Assembly: GCA_028868535.1 (NCBI GenBank)
Contig: JAGWUH010000027.1
Coordinates: 1-51,532, forward strand
Source of the DNA: Sphingomonadales bacterium
GTDB taxonomy: Bacteria > Pseudomonadota > Alphaproteobacteria > Sphingomonadales > Sphingomonadaceae
Reading direction: 5' to 3'
DNA length: 51,532 nt
Shown here: one piece after another, positions 32,518 to 43,584 of the stretch
Layout: each line of letters starts with the position of its first letter
Position numbering within the stretch: the first letter of the stretch is position 1
Made by a program: the position numbers and the translations under genes
The notes under the pieces: generated by a model
The model's database searches: none
Seen by the model: the letters and a program-made list of their open reading frames with translations, nothing else
Told to the model about the DNA's origin: nothing

Positions 32518-33614
32518 GGCGCCGCCCCGATCACGCCGCGCGCCAACTGGTCGCGCTCGATCGATTCGAACAGCGCGGTGAAGTTGCCCTCGCCGAAGCC
32601 TTCGTCGCGCTTTCGCTCGATGAACTCGAAGAACACCGGGCCGATCATCGTCTCCGAGAAGATCTGCAGCAGCAGCCGCGGATCGCCCGCCGCGGTGCTG
32701 CCATCCAGCAGGATGCCGCGCGCTTGCAGGTCCGCGACCGGCTCGCCGTGGCCGGGCAGACGCTCGTCGAGCATCGCGTAGTAGGCGGCGGGCGGGGCCG
32801 GCATGAAGGGGGTGCCGGTGGCCTTCAGCCGGTCCCAGGTGGCAACGAGATCGTCGCAGATGAACGCGACGTGCTGGATGCCCTCGCCATTGTAGCGTCG
32901 CAGGAACTCGTCGATCTGGCCGCCGTGTCCCTTGGCTCCCGTGGCCGCCTCCTCGTTCAGCGGGATGCGGATCCTGTCGTCGGGCGCGGTCATCGCGCGG
33001 CTGGCGAGGCCGGTGTATTCGCCCTTGATGTCGAAGTGGCGGATCTCGCGGAAGTTGAACACGCGCTCGTAGAACCGCGCCCAATGGTCCATGCGGCCGC
33101 CATAGACGTTGTGCGTCAGGTGATCGATGCGCAGCAGCCCGGTGCCGGCGGGGTTGCGCTGGACCCCGGGCAGCCAGTCGAAGTCGATGTCATAGATCGT
33201 CAGCGCCTGCGGGTTGTCGAGCGTGGCATAGCGATCGACCAGGTAGAGGATGGCGCCGCCGATGCCGCGGATCGCGGGCAGGCGCAGCTCCATCGGCCCG
33301 GTTGCGGTCTCCACCGGCTCGCCCCCCCGCGCCAGGACTTCGGCGTAGGCCTTGCGCGCGTCCTTCACGCGGAAAGCCATGCCGCAGGCCGACGGGCCGT
33401 GCTCGGCCGCGAACCAGGCGGCGGGCGAACGCGGCTCGTAATTGGCGATCAGGTTGATCTCGCCCTGGCGCCACAGGTCGACGTCCTTCGAGCGGTGGCG
33501 GGCAACATGGACGAAACCGATGCGCGTGAACGCCGCTTCGAGCAGGCCGCGCTCGGGCGCGGAAAACTCGATGAACTCGAACCCGTCGAGCCCGATCGGA
33601 TTGTCGTGCGGCAC
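32514..33614 (-). CDS. hppD: 4-Hydroxyphenylpyruvate dioxygenase
   Basis: A 366-residue non-heme iron enzyme that turns 4-hydroxyphenylpyruvate into homogentisate. Iron ligands are visible as His in [12 protein letters not shown], His in [11 protein letters not shown] and Glu in [11 protein letters not shown] near the C terminus. The segment [17 protein letters not shown] and the terminal helix [19 protein letters not shown] are diagnostic. The best start is GTG at 33614, with GGGAG seven bases upstream. It is the first gene of the leftward operon, behind a promoter with two operators. Confidence 0.94.
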   Translation of the reverse strand: MPHDNPIGLDGFEFIEFSAPERGLLEAAFTRIGFVHVARHRSKDVDLWRQGEINLIANYEPRSPAAWFAAEHGPSACGMAFRVKDARKAYAEVLARGGEPVETATGPMELRLPAIRGIGGAILYLVDRYATLDNPQALTIYDIDFDWLPGVQRNPAGTGLLRIDHLTHNVYGGRMDHWARFYERVFNFREIRHFDIKGEYTGLASRAMTAPDDRIRIPLNEEAATGAKGHGGQIDEFLRRYNGEGIQHVAFICDDLVATWDRLKATGTPFMPAPPAAYYAMLDERLPGHGEPVADLQARGILLDGSTAAGDPRLLLQIFSETMIGPVFFEFIERKRDEGFGEGNFTALFESIERDQLARGVIGAAP

Positions 33615-33630
33615 CGGCGTCTCCCAACAC

Positions 33631-33644
33631 GTATCAATTGATAC
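33631..33644. promoter_or_regulatory. Operator 1 for the MarR-type regulator
   Basis: GTATCAATTGATAC is a perfect 14-bp palindrome. It overlaps the -10/+1 region of the hppD promoter, as expected for a repressor site. Confidence 0.75.
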
Positions 33645-33673
33645 TATATTGCCGATTGCAGCAATGGTGTCAA
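33645..33673 (-). promoter_or_regulatory. hppD operon promoter
   Basis: On the minus strand TTGACA (33668-33673) and AATATA (33645-33650) are separated by exactly 17 bases. Operator 2 covers the -35 element and operator 1 the region just beyond the -10. Confidence 0.7.
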
Positions 33674-33680
33674 TTGATAC
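33667..33680. promoter_or_regulatory. Operator 2 for the MarR-type regulator
   Basis: GTGTCAATTGATAC differs from operator 1 at one base. The two centres are 36 bp apart. It ends nine bases before the MarR ATG at 33690 and so could also repress MarR. Confidence 0.75.
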
Positions 33681-33689
33681 TAAGTCCGC

Positions 33690-34151
33690 ATGACCGATAA
33701 TCGCCTCGTCCTGCAGCAGTTCCTGCCCTATCGCCTGGTGGTGACCGCGACGCTGGTGTCCGAGGCGGTGGCCAGGGCCTATGCCGACCTGTTCGGGCTG
33801 ACGATCCCGGAGTGGCGCGTCATCGCCATCACCGCCGAGGAAGCGCCGGTAACGCAGGCCGGGATCGGCGCGGTATCGCGGATGGACAAGGTGACGGTGA
33901 GCCGCGCCGCGATCGCGCTGGTCGAGCGCGGCCTGATCGAGCGGCAGCCCAACCCGGAGGACAAGCGCTCCCACCTGCTGGCGCTGAGCGATGCGGGGCG
34001 GGCGATGTACGAGGCAATCGCGCCCAAGGCGCTCGCCATCGAGGCGGCGATCTTCGGCCAGTTCACCCCGGCCGAGCTGGAAACGCTGCGCGGCCTGCTG
34101 GCGCGGATCGACGCGACGGTCCTGGCCGGCGCCGTCGCCGAGCGGCCCTAG
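33690..34151 (+). CDS. MarR-family regulator of the tyrosine operon
   Basis: A 153-residue winged-helix repressor ([45 protein letters not shown], recognition helix and wing [20 protein letters not shown]). It is divergent from hppD and lies beside the two palindromic operators, so it is very likely the HmgR-like regulator, probably sensing homogentisate or a related acid. No Shine-Dalgarno sequence fits between the operator and the ATG, so the mRNA may be leaderless or nearly so. Its TAG stop shares CTAG with the stop of the convergent esterase. Confidence 0.9.
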   Translation: MTDNRLVLQQFLPYRLVVTATLVSEAVARAYADLFGLTIPEWRVIAITAEEAPVTQAGIGAVSRMDKVTVSRAAIALVERGLIERQPNPEDKRSHLLALSDAGRAMYEAIAPKALAIEAAIFGQFTPAELETLRGLLARIDATVLAGAVAERP

Positions 34152-34861
34152 GCGTCCGGCGCGCCGTCGCGCGCCAGCACCTCGCCGACCACGCCCGCGG
34201 TATCGGCCACCATCGCCTCGATCCCTTTCGCCGTCGGATGCATCCGGTCCTCCAGCCGCAGGTCCGGCCGGTCGATCACCGCCTTCAGGAAGAACGGCAC
34301 CAGCGTCGCGCGGTGTGCCGCCGCCACCGCGGGGAACACGGCGTTGAACGAGGCGCCATAGTCTTTCCCCAGGTTGGGCATCGCCAGCATCCCCATCACC
34401 ACCACGCGCACCTTGCGCTTTTCCAGTTCGCCCAGGATCGCGTCGAGGTTCTCCCGCGTCTGCGCCACCGGCAGCCCGCGCAGCATGTCGTTGCCCCCCA
34501 GCGAGAGCAGCACGAGGTCAGGCCGCCGCGGCAGGCTCGCCAGCGAGAACGCCAGCCGCGCCCGTCCGTCCGCGGTGGTGTCGCCCGAAACCCCGGCGTT
34601 GACCACGCGGGCGTTGATCCCGCGCGCGCGCAGCGCCGCTTCCAGCCGCACCGGATAGGCCTGCTCCGGCCGCAGGTCATAGCCCGCGAACAGGCTGTCC
34701 CCGAGCGCCAGCACCAGCCGCTCCGGTCCCGCCACCGCCGGTGCGCTCGGCTTCGCCGCCGCTGCCGCCGCGTCGCGCTGGGGCGCCTTGCTGCGCTGGC
34801 ATGCCGCCAGCAAGCCGGCCGCAAGCACCAGCGCCACCACACCCAGCATCAACGGCTTCAT
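34148..34861 (-). CDS. Lipoprotein GDSL-type esterase (TesA/arylesterase-like)
   Basis: A 237-residue SGNH hydrolase. From the ATG at 34861 (AGAGGG five bases upstream) a lipoprotein signal runs [21 protein letters not shown], with lipobox Cys21. An Ala/Pro spacer is followed by the GDSL block [14 protein letters not shown] (Ser56), then [24 protein letters not shown] with the oxyanion Asn, and the C-terminal DRMHPTAKG with catalytic Asp/His. A frame-matched ATG at 34879 is less likely. It is anchored in the envelope as predicted and hydrolyses esters or thioesters. Divergent from the ABC transporter, like tesA-ybbA-ybbP. Confidence 0.9.
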   Translation of the reverse strand: MKPLMLGVVALVLAAGLLAACQRSKAPQRDAAAAAAKPSAPAVAGPERLVLALGDSLFAGYDLRPEQAYPVRLEAALRARGINARVVNAGVSGDTTADGRARLAFSLASLPRRPDLVLLSLGGNDMLRGLPVAQTRENLDAILGELEKRKVRVVVMGMLAMPNLGKDYGASFNAVFPAVAAAHRATLVPFFLKAVIDRPDLRLEDRMHPTAKGIEAMVADTAGVVGEVLARDGAPDA

Positions 34862-34923
34862 CGCAACCCTCTTCGTCATCGGCCCGCTTGCCGTCCCGGG
34901 CACACCTATGCCATTCCCCGCGC

Positions 34924-35619
34924 GTGACAACCCCCCAGCCCCCCGCGCTCTCCGCCCACGGCCTCACGCTCACCCTCGGCACCCGCGAAGCCCCGGTGCC
35001 GATTCTCAAGGGCCTCGATCTCGCCGTCCCGCACGGCCAGACGGTCGCGCTGCTCGGCCCGTCCGGTTCGGGCAAGTCGTCGCTGATGGCGGTCCTCGCC
35101 GGGTTGGAGCGCGCCACCTCGGGCACCCTCGTCCTCGCCGGCGAGGATGCCGCCGGCCTCAGCGAGGACGCTCTCGCCCGCCTGCGCCGCGGCCGCATCG
35201 GCGTCGTCCTCCAGGCCTTCCACCTGCTGCCGACGATGACCGCGCTCGAAAACGTGATGACCGCGCTCGAACTCGCCGGCCACGCTTCGCCCGAAGCCAC
35301 CGCCCGCGCCGAGCTCGCCGCCGTCGGCCTCGCCCACCGCCTCGATCACTACCCGGCACAACTTTCCGGCGGCGAGCAGCAGCGCGTCGCCATCGCCCGC
35401 GCGCTCGCCCCCCGCCCGACGCTGCTGTTCGCCGACGAGCCCACCGGCAACCTCGATGCCGCCACCGGCGCGCAGATCGTCGAGCTGCTGTTCGCCCGCC
35501 GTGCCGAAACGGGCGCCACGCTGGTGATCATCACCCACGACGAGGCCCTCGCCCACCGCTGCCAGCGCATCGTCACCCTGGCCGACGGCCGCATCGCCGC
35601 CGACACGACCACGGCGTGA
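34924..35619 (+). CDS. YbbA-like ABC transporter ATP-binding protein
   Basis: A 231-residue ATPase. Walker A is LLGPSGSGKSS (44-53), the signature is LSGGEQQRVAIARAL, Walker B is LLFADEPTGNLD, and the H-loop is VIITHDEALAHR. This is the LolD/MacB/YbbA type. I start at the GTG at 34924; no good ribosome binding site is present, so this is the least certain part. Its stop overlaps the permease start (GTGA). With the permease it should use ATP to move a lipid or hydrophobic compound within the envelope; the role of YbbAP-type systems is not settled. Confidence 0.88.
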   Translation: MTTPQPPALSAHGLTLTLGTREAPVPILKGLDLAVPHGQTVALLGPSGSGKSSLMAVLAGLERATSGTLVLAGEDAAGLSEDALARLRRGRIGVVLQAFHLLPTMTALENVMTALELAGHASPEATARAELAAVGLAHRLDHYPAQLSGGEQQRVAIARALAPRPTLLFADEPTGNLDAATGAQIVELLFARRAETGATLVIITHDEALAHRCQRIVTLADGRIAADTTTA

Positions 35620-38147
35620 ACACCAACCTCCCCTGGCCCACCGCCTGGCGCATCGCCCGCCGCGACCTCTCGGCGCGATTCCGCGGCCTGCGCCTGCTGA
35701 TCGCCTGCCTGTTCCTCGGCGTCGGCGCGCTCGCCGCGATCGGCTCGCTCACCGGCGCGATCCGCGACGGCCTCGCCACCCAGGGCCGCCAGATCCTTGG
35801 CGGCGACGTCGAGGCCTCGGTCTGGCAACGCCCGCTGACGCCGGACGAAACCGCCTTCCTCGCCGCCCGTGGCGCGCTCACCACCGGCGCGCGGATGCAG
35901 GCGATGCTCGGCCACGGCGATCTCACCGCGCCGATCGAATTGAAGGCGGTGGACGATCGCTGGCCCCTCGTCGGCCGCCTCGTGCTGGCTGACGGCCGCC
36001 GCGTCGGCGCCCCGCCGCCGGGGACTGCCTGGCTGGCGGAAGGCGCCGCCGCCCGCCTGTCCGTCCGCGTCGGCGATGTCGTCATGCTCTCCGGCCAGCC
36101 GCTCACCGTCGGCGGCATCATCGCCGACGAGCCCGATCGCCTGTCCGAAGGCTTCGCGCTCGGTCCCACCGTCATCGTCGGCGCCGATGTCCCCGCCCGC
36201 GCCGGGCTCACCACACCCGGCGCGATGTACCGCACCAAGGTCCGCGTCGCCTGCCCGCACGCCTGCGACGCCGTGGCCGTCGCCGATGCCATGCGGGCCC
36301 GCTTCCCCACCGCCGGCCTCTCGCTGAAGACGCGCGACAAGGCCGCCCCCGGCGCCGAGAACTTCGTCGCGCACATGGGCGATTTCCTCGTCCTCGTCGG
36401 CCTCGCCGCGCTGCTGATCGCCGGCATCGGCATCGGCGGCGGCACCGCCAGCTATCTCGAAGCCCGCCGCGCCTCGATCGCCACGCTCAAGGTGCTCGGC
36501 GCCACCGGTACCGACATCGCCCGGATCACCCTGCTCCAGATCGCCGCCGCCGCGCTCGTCGGCAGCTTCGCCGGCCTCGCCGCCGGCATGGCCGCCCTGC
36601 CCCTGCTTGCGCAGGCGATCGGCAAGCTGCTGCCCGTCGCCGCCGCGATCCGCCCCGATCTCCCCGCCCTGCTGCGCGCCGCCGCCTATGGCCTGCTCGT
36701 CGCGCTGGTGTTCGCTGCGCCGCCGCTGGCACAGGCGCGGCGCTTCCCGGCGATGGCGCTGTTCCGCGCCCGCGTCGCCGCCCCCGACACCCCGCGCGGC
36801 GCACTCATCCCGGTCGCGCTCGGCCTCGCCGCGATCCTCGCCATCGCGCTGTTGTCGAGCCCCTCGCCCGCCCTGGTACTGACCTTCCTCGGCGGCGCCG
36901 CCGCGCTGTTCGCCCTGCTCGGCCTGCTCGGACTCGCCATCCGCCGCCTCGCCGCCCGCCTGCCGCGCAGCCGCCACGCGTTGGTCCGCGTCGGTCTCGC
37001 CAATCTCCACCGCCCCGGCGCGCAGACCGGCCGCCTCGTCACCGCGATCGGCTTCGGCCTCTCCGCCTTCGTGCTGCTGGCAGTGGTCGAGACCAGCCTC
37101 GATGCCAACATCGCCGCCCGCGTCCCCGCCCGCGCGCCCGACTGGTTCGTGCTCGATCTCCCGCCCGAGCGCCTTCCCGCATTCGAGGCGACCGTCCACG
37201 CCACCGCCCCCGCCGCACACATCCGCACCGTCCCTGCCCTGCGCGGCGCGATCCTCGCCTACGGCCCGGAAGGCGCGATGATCCGCGTCGCCGATCTCAA
37301 GGACATCCCCGACGACGCCTGGGCGCTCAAGGGCGAACGCGGCCTGACCTATTCCGACGCCATCCCCGAGGGCAACGCCGTCACCGCCGGCCACTGGTGG
37401 CCCGCGCACTACACCGGACCGCCGCTGGTCTCGGTCGACGAGAAGTTCGCCAACGCCGTCGGCCTCCATCTCGGCGACAAGCTGACGATCGGCCTGCTCG
37501 GGGTGGAGCGCACCGTCACCGTCGCCGCCTTCCGCCGCATCGACTGGGACAGCTTCGGCTTCAACTACGTGCTGGTGTTCTCGCCAAACGCCATCGCCGA
37601 TGCGCCGCACAAGCTCGCCGCCACCATCGCCCTCGCCCCGGCCGAGCGCACCCCGCAGACGCGCGCCGCGCTGCTGCGCAACCTCACCCGCGCCTTCCCC
37701 GCCAGCTCGGTGATCGAGGTCGGCAACCTGCTGCGCGATGCCCGCGCCCTGCTCGACCAGATGAGCACCGCGATCCTGTCCGCCGCCTCGGTCGCGGTGC
37801 TCGCCGGGCTGGCGGTGCTGGTCGGCGCCATCGCCGCCGCGCGCGCCAGCCGGCTCTACGACAACGTCATCCTGCGCGTGCTCGGCGCCGGCCGCGCGCA
37901 GCTGCTGGTGCTGCAACTGGTCGAATTCGGCGCGCTCGCCCTCATCCTCGCGCTGGTCGCGCTCCTGCTCGGCACCGGCCTGGGCTGGCTGGTGATCGTC
38001 CACCAGTTCCAGTTCGCGTTCCTGCCCGACTGGCCGCGCGTGCTCGCGGTGCTCGGCGCCGGCCTCGGTCTCACCCTCGCCTTCGCGCTCGGCGGCTCGC
38101 TGCCGCTGCTGCGGGCCAAACCGGCCGAAGCGCTGCGCGAACTCTGA
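35616..38147 (+). CDS. YbbP-like FtsX-family permease
   Basis: An 843-residue inner-membrane protein with two repeated FtsX/MacB modules, each with large periplasmic loops. Visible hydrophobic segments include LRLLIACLFLGVGALAAIG near the N terminus, FLVLVGLAALLIAGIGIGGG, LLQIAAAALVGSFAGLAAG, LIPVALGLAAILAIALL, TAILSAASVAVLAGLAVLVG and LVEFGALALILALVALLLG. Conserved boundary motifs SYLEARRASIATLKVLGATG and NVILRVLGAGRAQLL couple to the ATPase. Start GTG overlaps the ATPase stop. The end is three bases from the convergent DUF805 gene. Confidence 0.9.
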   Translation: MNTNLPWPTAWRIARRDLSARFRGLRLLIACLFLGVGALAAIGSLTGAIRDGLATQGRQILGGDVEASVWQRPLTPDETAFLAARGALTTGARMQAMLGHGDLTAPIELKAVDDRWPLVGRLVLADGRRVGAPPPGTAWLAEGAAARLSVRVGDVVMLSGQPLTVGGIIADEPDRLSEGFALGPTVIVGADVPARAGLTTPGAMYRTKVRVACPHACDAVAVADAMRARFPTAGLSLKTRDKAAPGAENFVAHMGDFLVLVGLAALLIAGIGIGGGTASYLEARRASIATLKVLGATGTDIARITLLQIAAAALVGSFAGLAAGMAALPLLAQAIGKLLPVAAAIRPDLPALLRAAAYGLLVALVFAAPPLAQARRFPAMALFRARVAAPDTPRGALIPVALGLAAILAIALLSSPSPALVLTFLGGAAALFALLGLLGLAIRRLAARLPRSRHALVRVGLANLHRPGAQTGRLVTAIGFGLSAFVLLAVVETSLDANIAARVPARAPDWFVLDLPPERLPAFEATVHATAPAAHIRTVPALRGAILAYGPEGAMIRVADLKDIPDDAWALKGERGLTYSDAIPEGNAVTAGHWWPAHYTGPPLVSVDEKFANAVGLHLGDKLTIGLLGVERTVTVAAFRRIDWDSFGFNYVLVFSPNAIADAPHKLAATIALAPAERTPQTRAALLRNLTRAFPASSVIEVGNLLRDARALLDQMSTAILSAASVAVLAGLAVLVGAIAAARASRLYDNVILRVLGAGRAQLLVLQLVEFGALALILALVALLLGTGLGWLVIVHQFQFAFLPDWPRVLAVLGAGLGLTLAFALGGSLPLLRAKPAEALREL

Positions 38148-38150
38148 CCC

Positions 38151-38567
38151 TCAGCGGAACACGTCGACCGTGCCGCGCTCCTTCGGATCCGCCCCGAACC
38201 GGTTCGGCCCGCTGTTGCTGTCGAGGCAGAAGAACACCAGCAGCACGATCCACCCGAGGATGGGCACCAGCCACAACAGCAGCCACCAGCCGCTACGGTC
38301 GATATCGTGCAGCCGCCGCACCGACACGGCGAGCCCGGGGATGAAGTTGACGAGGTTGAACAGCCCGTGCAGCATCCCGCCGGTCGTGCCCAGCGTGGAT
38401 GAGAAGCTGAAGGCCGTCGCGCCATAGGAATAGACCGGCCGCCCGAACACGAGGTCGATCGCCAGCCCGACGAGAAAGCAGAACAGCGCCCACATCCAGA
38501 ATTCCATCCGGCGCGAACGCCCGCTGAACTCGGCATAGCGCCGATACGGCAGCAGCATCCATTCCAT
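38151..38567 (-). CDS. DUF805 membrane protein
   Basis: A 138-residue inner-membrane protein with three or four helices. It opens MEWMLLPYRRYAEFSGRSRRMEFW, the standard DUF805 start (the FxGRxxRxEFW block), and later has VRRLHDIDRSGWW and a membrane segment LVPILGWIVLLVFF. GGGGAGA precedes the ATG. The function is unknown for the family. It is separated from the TonB receptor behind it by a terminator, so it is probably monocistronic. Confidence 0.88.
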   Translation of the reverse strand: MEWMLLPYRRYAEFSGRSRRMEFWMWALFCFLVGLAIDLVFGRPVYSYGATAFSFSSTLGTTGGMLHGLFNLVNFIPGLAVSVRRLHDIDRSGWWLLLWLVPILGWIVLLVFFCLDSNSGPNRFGADPKERGTVDVFR

Positions 38568-38630
38568 CGGCCGTCTCCCCTGCGATTGCGCAGGCAGCAA
38601 CACCACGCCCGCAGTCTTCCCGCAAACAAA

Positions 38631-38654
38631 AAAGGGGGCCGCGAGGGCCCCCTT
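38631..38654 (-). terminator. Intrinsic terminator of the second TonB receptor
   Basis: AAAGGGGGCC (38631-38640) and GGCCCCCTTT (38645-38654) form a perfect 10-bp stem with loop GCGA. On the minus strand it is followed by TTTGTTTGCG, a clear U-tract, 26 bases after the receptor stop. Confidence 0.92.
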
Positions 38655-38679
38655 TCGCATAGCGGACGGCGCCGAGCCG

Positions 38680-41391
38680 TCAGAACTTGTACATCGCCGA
38701 GATGCCGTAGGTCCGCGGCTGGTTCGGATAGGCCGAGATCGACCCCGTCTGCAGCGGCGAATCGAAGATCACCGTGAAGTAGCGGTTATCGGTCAGGTTG
38801 CGGCCCCACACGCTCACTTCCAGCCCGTTGGCCATCGCATAAGTCAGCGACGCGTCGAACTCGCTGACGGTGCGCTTGTACTGGCGGGCGATGTCGATGC
38901 CCGGCTGGTAGTTGGGCGCCCCGGTGACCGGATCGGTGGTGATGAAGCCGGGCAGCCCGTCCTCGATCTGCGTCGCCGATTCATAGTGCCAGTCGCCGCG
39001 CGCGATGAAGTGGTCGCCATTGCCGAAGCGATGGTCCCAGGTCGCGGCAAACGTCATCGACAGCGGCGGGATCGAGGCCGCCTCATGCCCGGACGCGTCG
39101 CCGAACGGCGATTGCACATAGCTGTCGTACTTCGGCTTCAGGTAGGTCAGCGCCTGCGACAGCGTCAGCTCGGGGGTGACGTGGACGTTGCCCTCGAACT
39201 CGAAGCCGAACACCGATTCCTTGCCGGCATTGCCCAGCACGAAGCCGGTGCCGGTGAACAGGTTGGACTGGAAGCCCTTGATGCTTTCCTTGAACAGCGC
39301 GAAGTTCAGCGTCGCGATGCCCCAGTTGGCCTTCAGCCCGGCCTCGTAGACGGTCGACTTCTCCGGCCCGGCAAAGCGGCTGCCGTATGCCTGGTTCGCC
39401 AGCGCCAGCCCGCCCGCGACGATCGCCGCCTGGTCGGACAGCGCCGGACGGCTGTCGCGCGACAGGTTGATCGAGCTCGCCTTGAAGCCGGTCGCATAGC
39501 TCAGGTAGAGATTGACCTTGCTGGTCAGGTCATAGGCCAGCCGCGCCGTGTACGAGACGTTGCCGTCGCTGGTCCTGCCCGGCTCCACCGCGTTCGGCAC
39601 GTTGAGGAACGGCGGCAGGAACTGGTAGGCGCGCAACCCCATCAGCGGGTTGGTCTGGATCGCGGCGACGACCCCGTTGCGGATCGCCGTGTAGGTCGCG
39701 GCATTGCCGGCCGCGAACCCGGCGATCTCCGCGGCGGTCGCCGGCGTCCCCGCGTGCAGGATGTTGCCGATCTGCTGCGACAGCCCGGCATTGGTCAGCA
39801 CCGCCGGGATGTCGACCCCGGCAAAGACGTCGCCCGAAACCGTGCCGGTGGTGTCGAAGCGCTTCTTGTCGTGCGTGTAGTTGATCCCCGCGGTCAGCGT
39901 CAGCTTCGGCGCGATCTTGAAGTCGACCTGGCCGAACACCGAGATCGCCTCGTTCTTCAGCGCGTACTTCTCGTCCAGCCCGGTCCCGGCCTGGAAGAAC
40001 TTGCTGCTGCCGTTGGCGTTGAAGTACATCGCCGGCGCGCCCTGCAGCGTGCCCAGCGCCCCGGTCACGAACGTCAGCCCCGGGCACGCCGCCACGCCCA
40101 GGCAGCCATTCTTCTGCTGGATCAGCAGGTTGGCATAGGACTGCGCCTGGGTGCCGTAATAGAGCTGCCCGGTCTGGTTGATCTTCTCGTTGAAGTAGTA
40201 GGCGCCGGCCACGAAGTTGATCGGGCCGTCCATGTTGGTCGACGCGCGGAACTCCTGCGTGAACGTGCGGATGTCGACGTCGGCATAGTTGCGGCCGAGC
40301 AGGTCGAGGCTGGTGAAGTCCGAATCCTGGTTGGTCTGGTTGCGGTTCTTGCGCCAGGCGGTGATCGACGTCAGCGTCAGCGGCCCGAGCTGGTAGTCGA
40401 CCTGGCCGGAGACACCGTAGTTCTTGATGTGGTTGGTCGAATCGAAGTTGTTGTAGACCGTGCCGAACGGATCGCTCGCCGGGTTGACGCGCCCGCCCAG
40501 CAGGCCGATCGCCGCCGTCGCGGCGGAAGCGCGGATGTTCACCACCGCGCAGCACACCTCGTCGATCCGGCCATAGTCGCCGATCAGCCGCACCTTCAGC
40601 GCGCTGCTCGGCTGCCACAGCGCCTGCCCGCGCACGAACCAGCGGTTGCGGTCGTTGGTGCTGCCGCCGGTGCCGCCGTCGGCGACCATGCCGTCCCGGC
40701 GATTGTAGCCGCCGGCGATGCTCAGCGCCAGGGTATCGGAAACCGGCCCGGTCACCATCCCCTTCAGCACGACCGCGTTGTAGTTGCCGTACGAAGCCTC
40801 GGCGCTCGCGCCGAGATGGAACTGCGGCGATGCGGTGACGATCGAGATCACGCCCGCGCTGGCGTTCTTGCCGAACAGCGTCGATTGCGGCCCGCGCAGC
40901 ACCTCGACGCGCTTGACGTCTGGGAAGTCCGCGATCTGCGCGGCCGAGCGCGAGCGATAGACGCCGTCGATGAACACGCCCACCGACGGCTCGATGCCGG
41001 CGTTGTTGGCGCCGTTACCGAAGCCCCGGATGTTGAAGTCGGTCTGCGCCGAGCTCTGGTGCTCGGCCACGCGCAGCGACGGGACGACGCTGGCCAGGTC
41101 CTTGATGTCACGGATGTGCGCGCGCTCGATCGTCTCCGCGGTGGTCACGGTGACGGCCACCGGCACGTCCTGCAGCGTCTGCTCGCGCTTGGTGGCGGTG
41201 ACGATGATCTCGTTGCCATCTCCCTCGGCGGGCTCGTCGCGCGCCGGCTGGGCCTCCTGCGTATCGGGCTTCGCGGCCTGCGCCTGCGCCGCCAGCGGCG
41301 CCATCGCGCCCCACGCCAACCCCGCCACCGCCAGCACGCGCAGCGAAACCTGGCCGGCCGCGGCCGCCGATCGGAAGAAGGAATTTGCCAT
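38680..41391 (-). CDS. TonB-dependent outer-membrane receptor, second copy
   Basis: A 903-residue receptor, longer than the first one. From the ATG at 41391 (AGAGGACAGG nearby) a signal peptide ends AAQAQA near residue 40. The plug begins GNEIIVTATKREQTLQDVPVA, with FNIRGFGNGANNAGIEPSVGVFIDGVYRSRS and VEVLRGPQSTLFGKNASAGVI. The barrel ends SAMYKF with terminal Phe. Long loops between strands contain Cys pairs (VCCAVVN, GCLGVAACPG). The ligand is unknown. It is divergent from typA, with no transporter or enzyme partner in the same transcript. Confidence 0.93.
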   Translation of the reverse strand: MANSFFRSAAAAGQVSLRVLAVAGLAWGAMAPLAAQAQAAKPDTQEAQPARDEPAEGDGNEIIVTATKREQTLQDVPVAVTVTTAETIERAHIRDIKDLASVVPSLRVAEHQSSAQTDFNIRGFGNGANNAGIEPSVGVFIDGVYRSRSAAQIADFPDVKRVEVLRGPQSTLFGKNASAGVISIVTASPQFHLGASAEASYGNYNAVVLKGMVTGPVSDTLALSIAGGYNRRDGMVADGGTGGSTNDRNRWFVRGQALWQPSSALKVRLIGDYGRIDEVCCAVVNIRASAATAAIGLLGGRVNPASDPFGTVYNNFDSTNHIKNYGVSGQVDYQLGPLTLTSITAWRKNRNQTNQDSDFTSLDLLGRNYADVDIRTFTQEFRASTNMDGPINFVAGAYYFNEKINQTGQLYYGTQAQSYANLLIQQKNGCLGVAACPGLTFVTGALGTLQGAPAMYFNANGSSKFFQAGTGLDEKYALKNEAISVFGQVDFKIAPKLTLTAGINYTHDKKRFDTTGTVSGDVFAGVDIPAVLTNAGLSQQIGNILHAGTPATAAEIAGFAAGNAATYTAIRNGVVAAIQTNPLMGLRAYQFLPPFLNVPNAVEPGRTSDGNVSYTARLAYDLTSKVNLYLSYATGFKASSINLSRDSRPALSDQAAIVAGGLALANQAYGSRFAGPEKSTVYEAGLKANWGIATLNFALFKESIKGFQSNLFTGTGFVLGNAGKESVFGFEFEGNVHVTPELTLSQALTYLKPKYDSYVQSPFGDASGHEAASIPPLSMTFAATWDHRFGNGDHFIARGDWHYESATQIEDGLPGFITTDPVTGAPNYQPGIDIARQYKRTVSEFDASLTYAMANGLEVSVWGRNLTDNRYFTVIFDSPLQTGSISAYPNQPRTYGISAMYKF

Positions 41392-41725
41392 GCTAACCTG
41401 TCCTCTCGCTGCGAAAACCCCGCCGCGTCCCCCGCCACGGGCGACGTCCAACCGGCAGCGCGGCCTTCACGCACTCCCTTTTAAGTCCCGTAGTGGTAAA
41501 TTTCCGGCAAACTTTGCACAATCGCAAAAACTTGCGCGAACATGCTTTTCCACCACCGCGTGGCATTCCGGCATCGCCGCGCCGCCGGTCCGCCGCGCCA
41601 CGCCCTGCCGATGCGCAAGCCTTGCCGCGGGCCGCGTTTTCGACTAGGGGCCGCGTCATGTTGCGGCGCAACAAGCGCCGTCGCCCCCCGCATTTCGCAC
41701 CGAAATCCATCGAAAGCCTGTCCGC
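41392..41725. other. Divergent intergenic region, TonB receptor / typA
   Basis: This 334-bp gap holds no convincing gene or RNA. Two short dyads lie together: GCAAACTTTGC (41507-41517) and CGCAAAAACTTGCG (41523-41536), on the side that would control the receptor. TTGCCG at 41622-41627 with CTAGGG at 41644-41649 (16-base spacing) is a weak candidate typA promoter, giving a leader of about 70 bases. Confidence 0.4.
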
Positions 41726-43579
<1,854 letters not shown>

Positions 43580-43584
43580 CCCCT

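Noticed and set aside
33600..35000. A dif site at the skew change
   Set aside because: No 28-bp sequence resembling a XerCD site was found; the AT-rich palindromes there are operators of the MarR/hppD promoter.
35349..38003. A minus-strand 884-residue open frame opposite the FtsX-like permease
   Set aside because: The opposite strand encodes a coherent membrane protein; this frame has a shadow composition dominated by Asp, Glu, Gly and Ala.
38986..41484. A plus-strand 832-residue open frame opposite the second TonB receptor
   Set aside because: Composition is Arg/Val/Gly-rich shadow coding; the minus-strand receptor carries a signal peptide, plug and barrel motifs.
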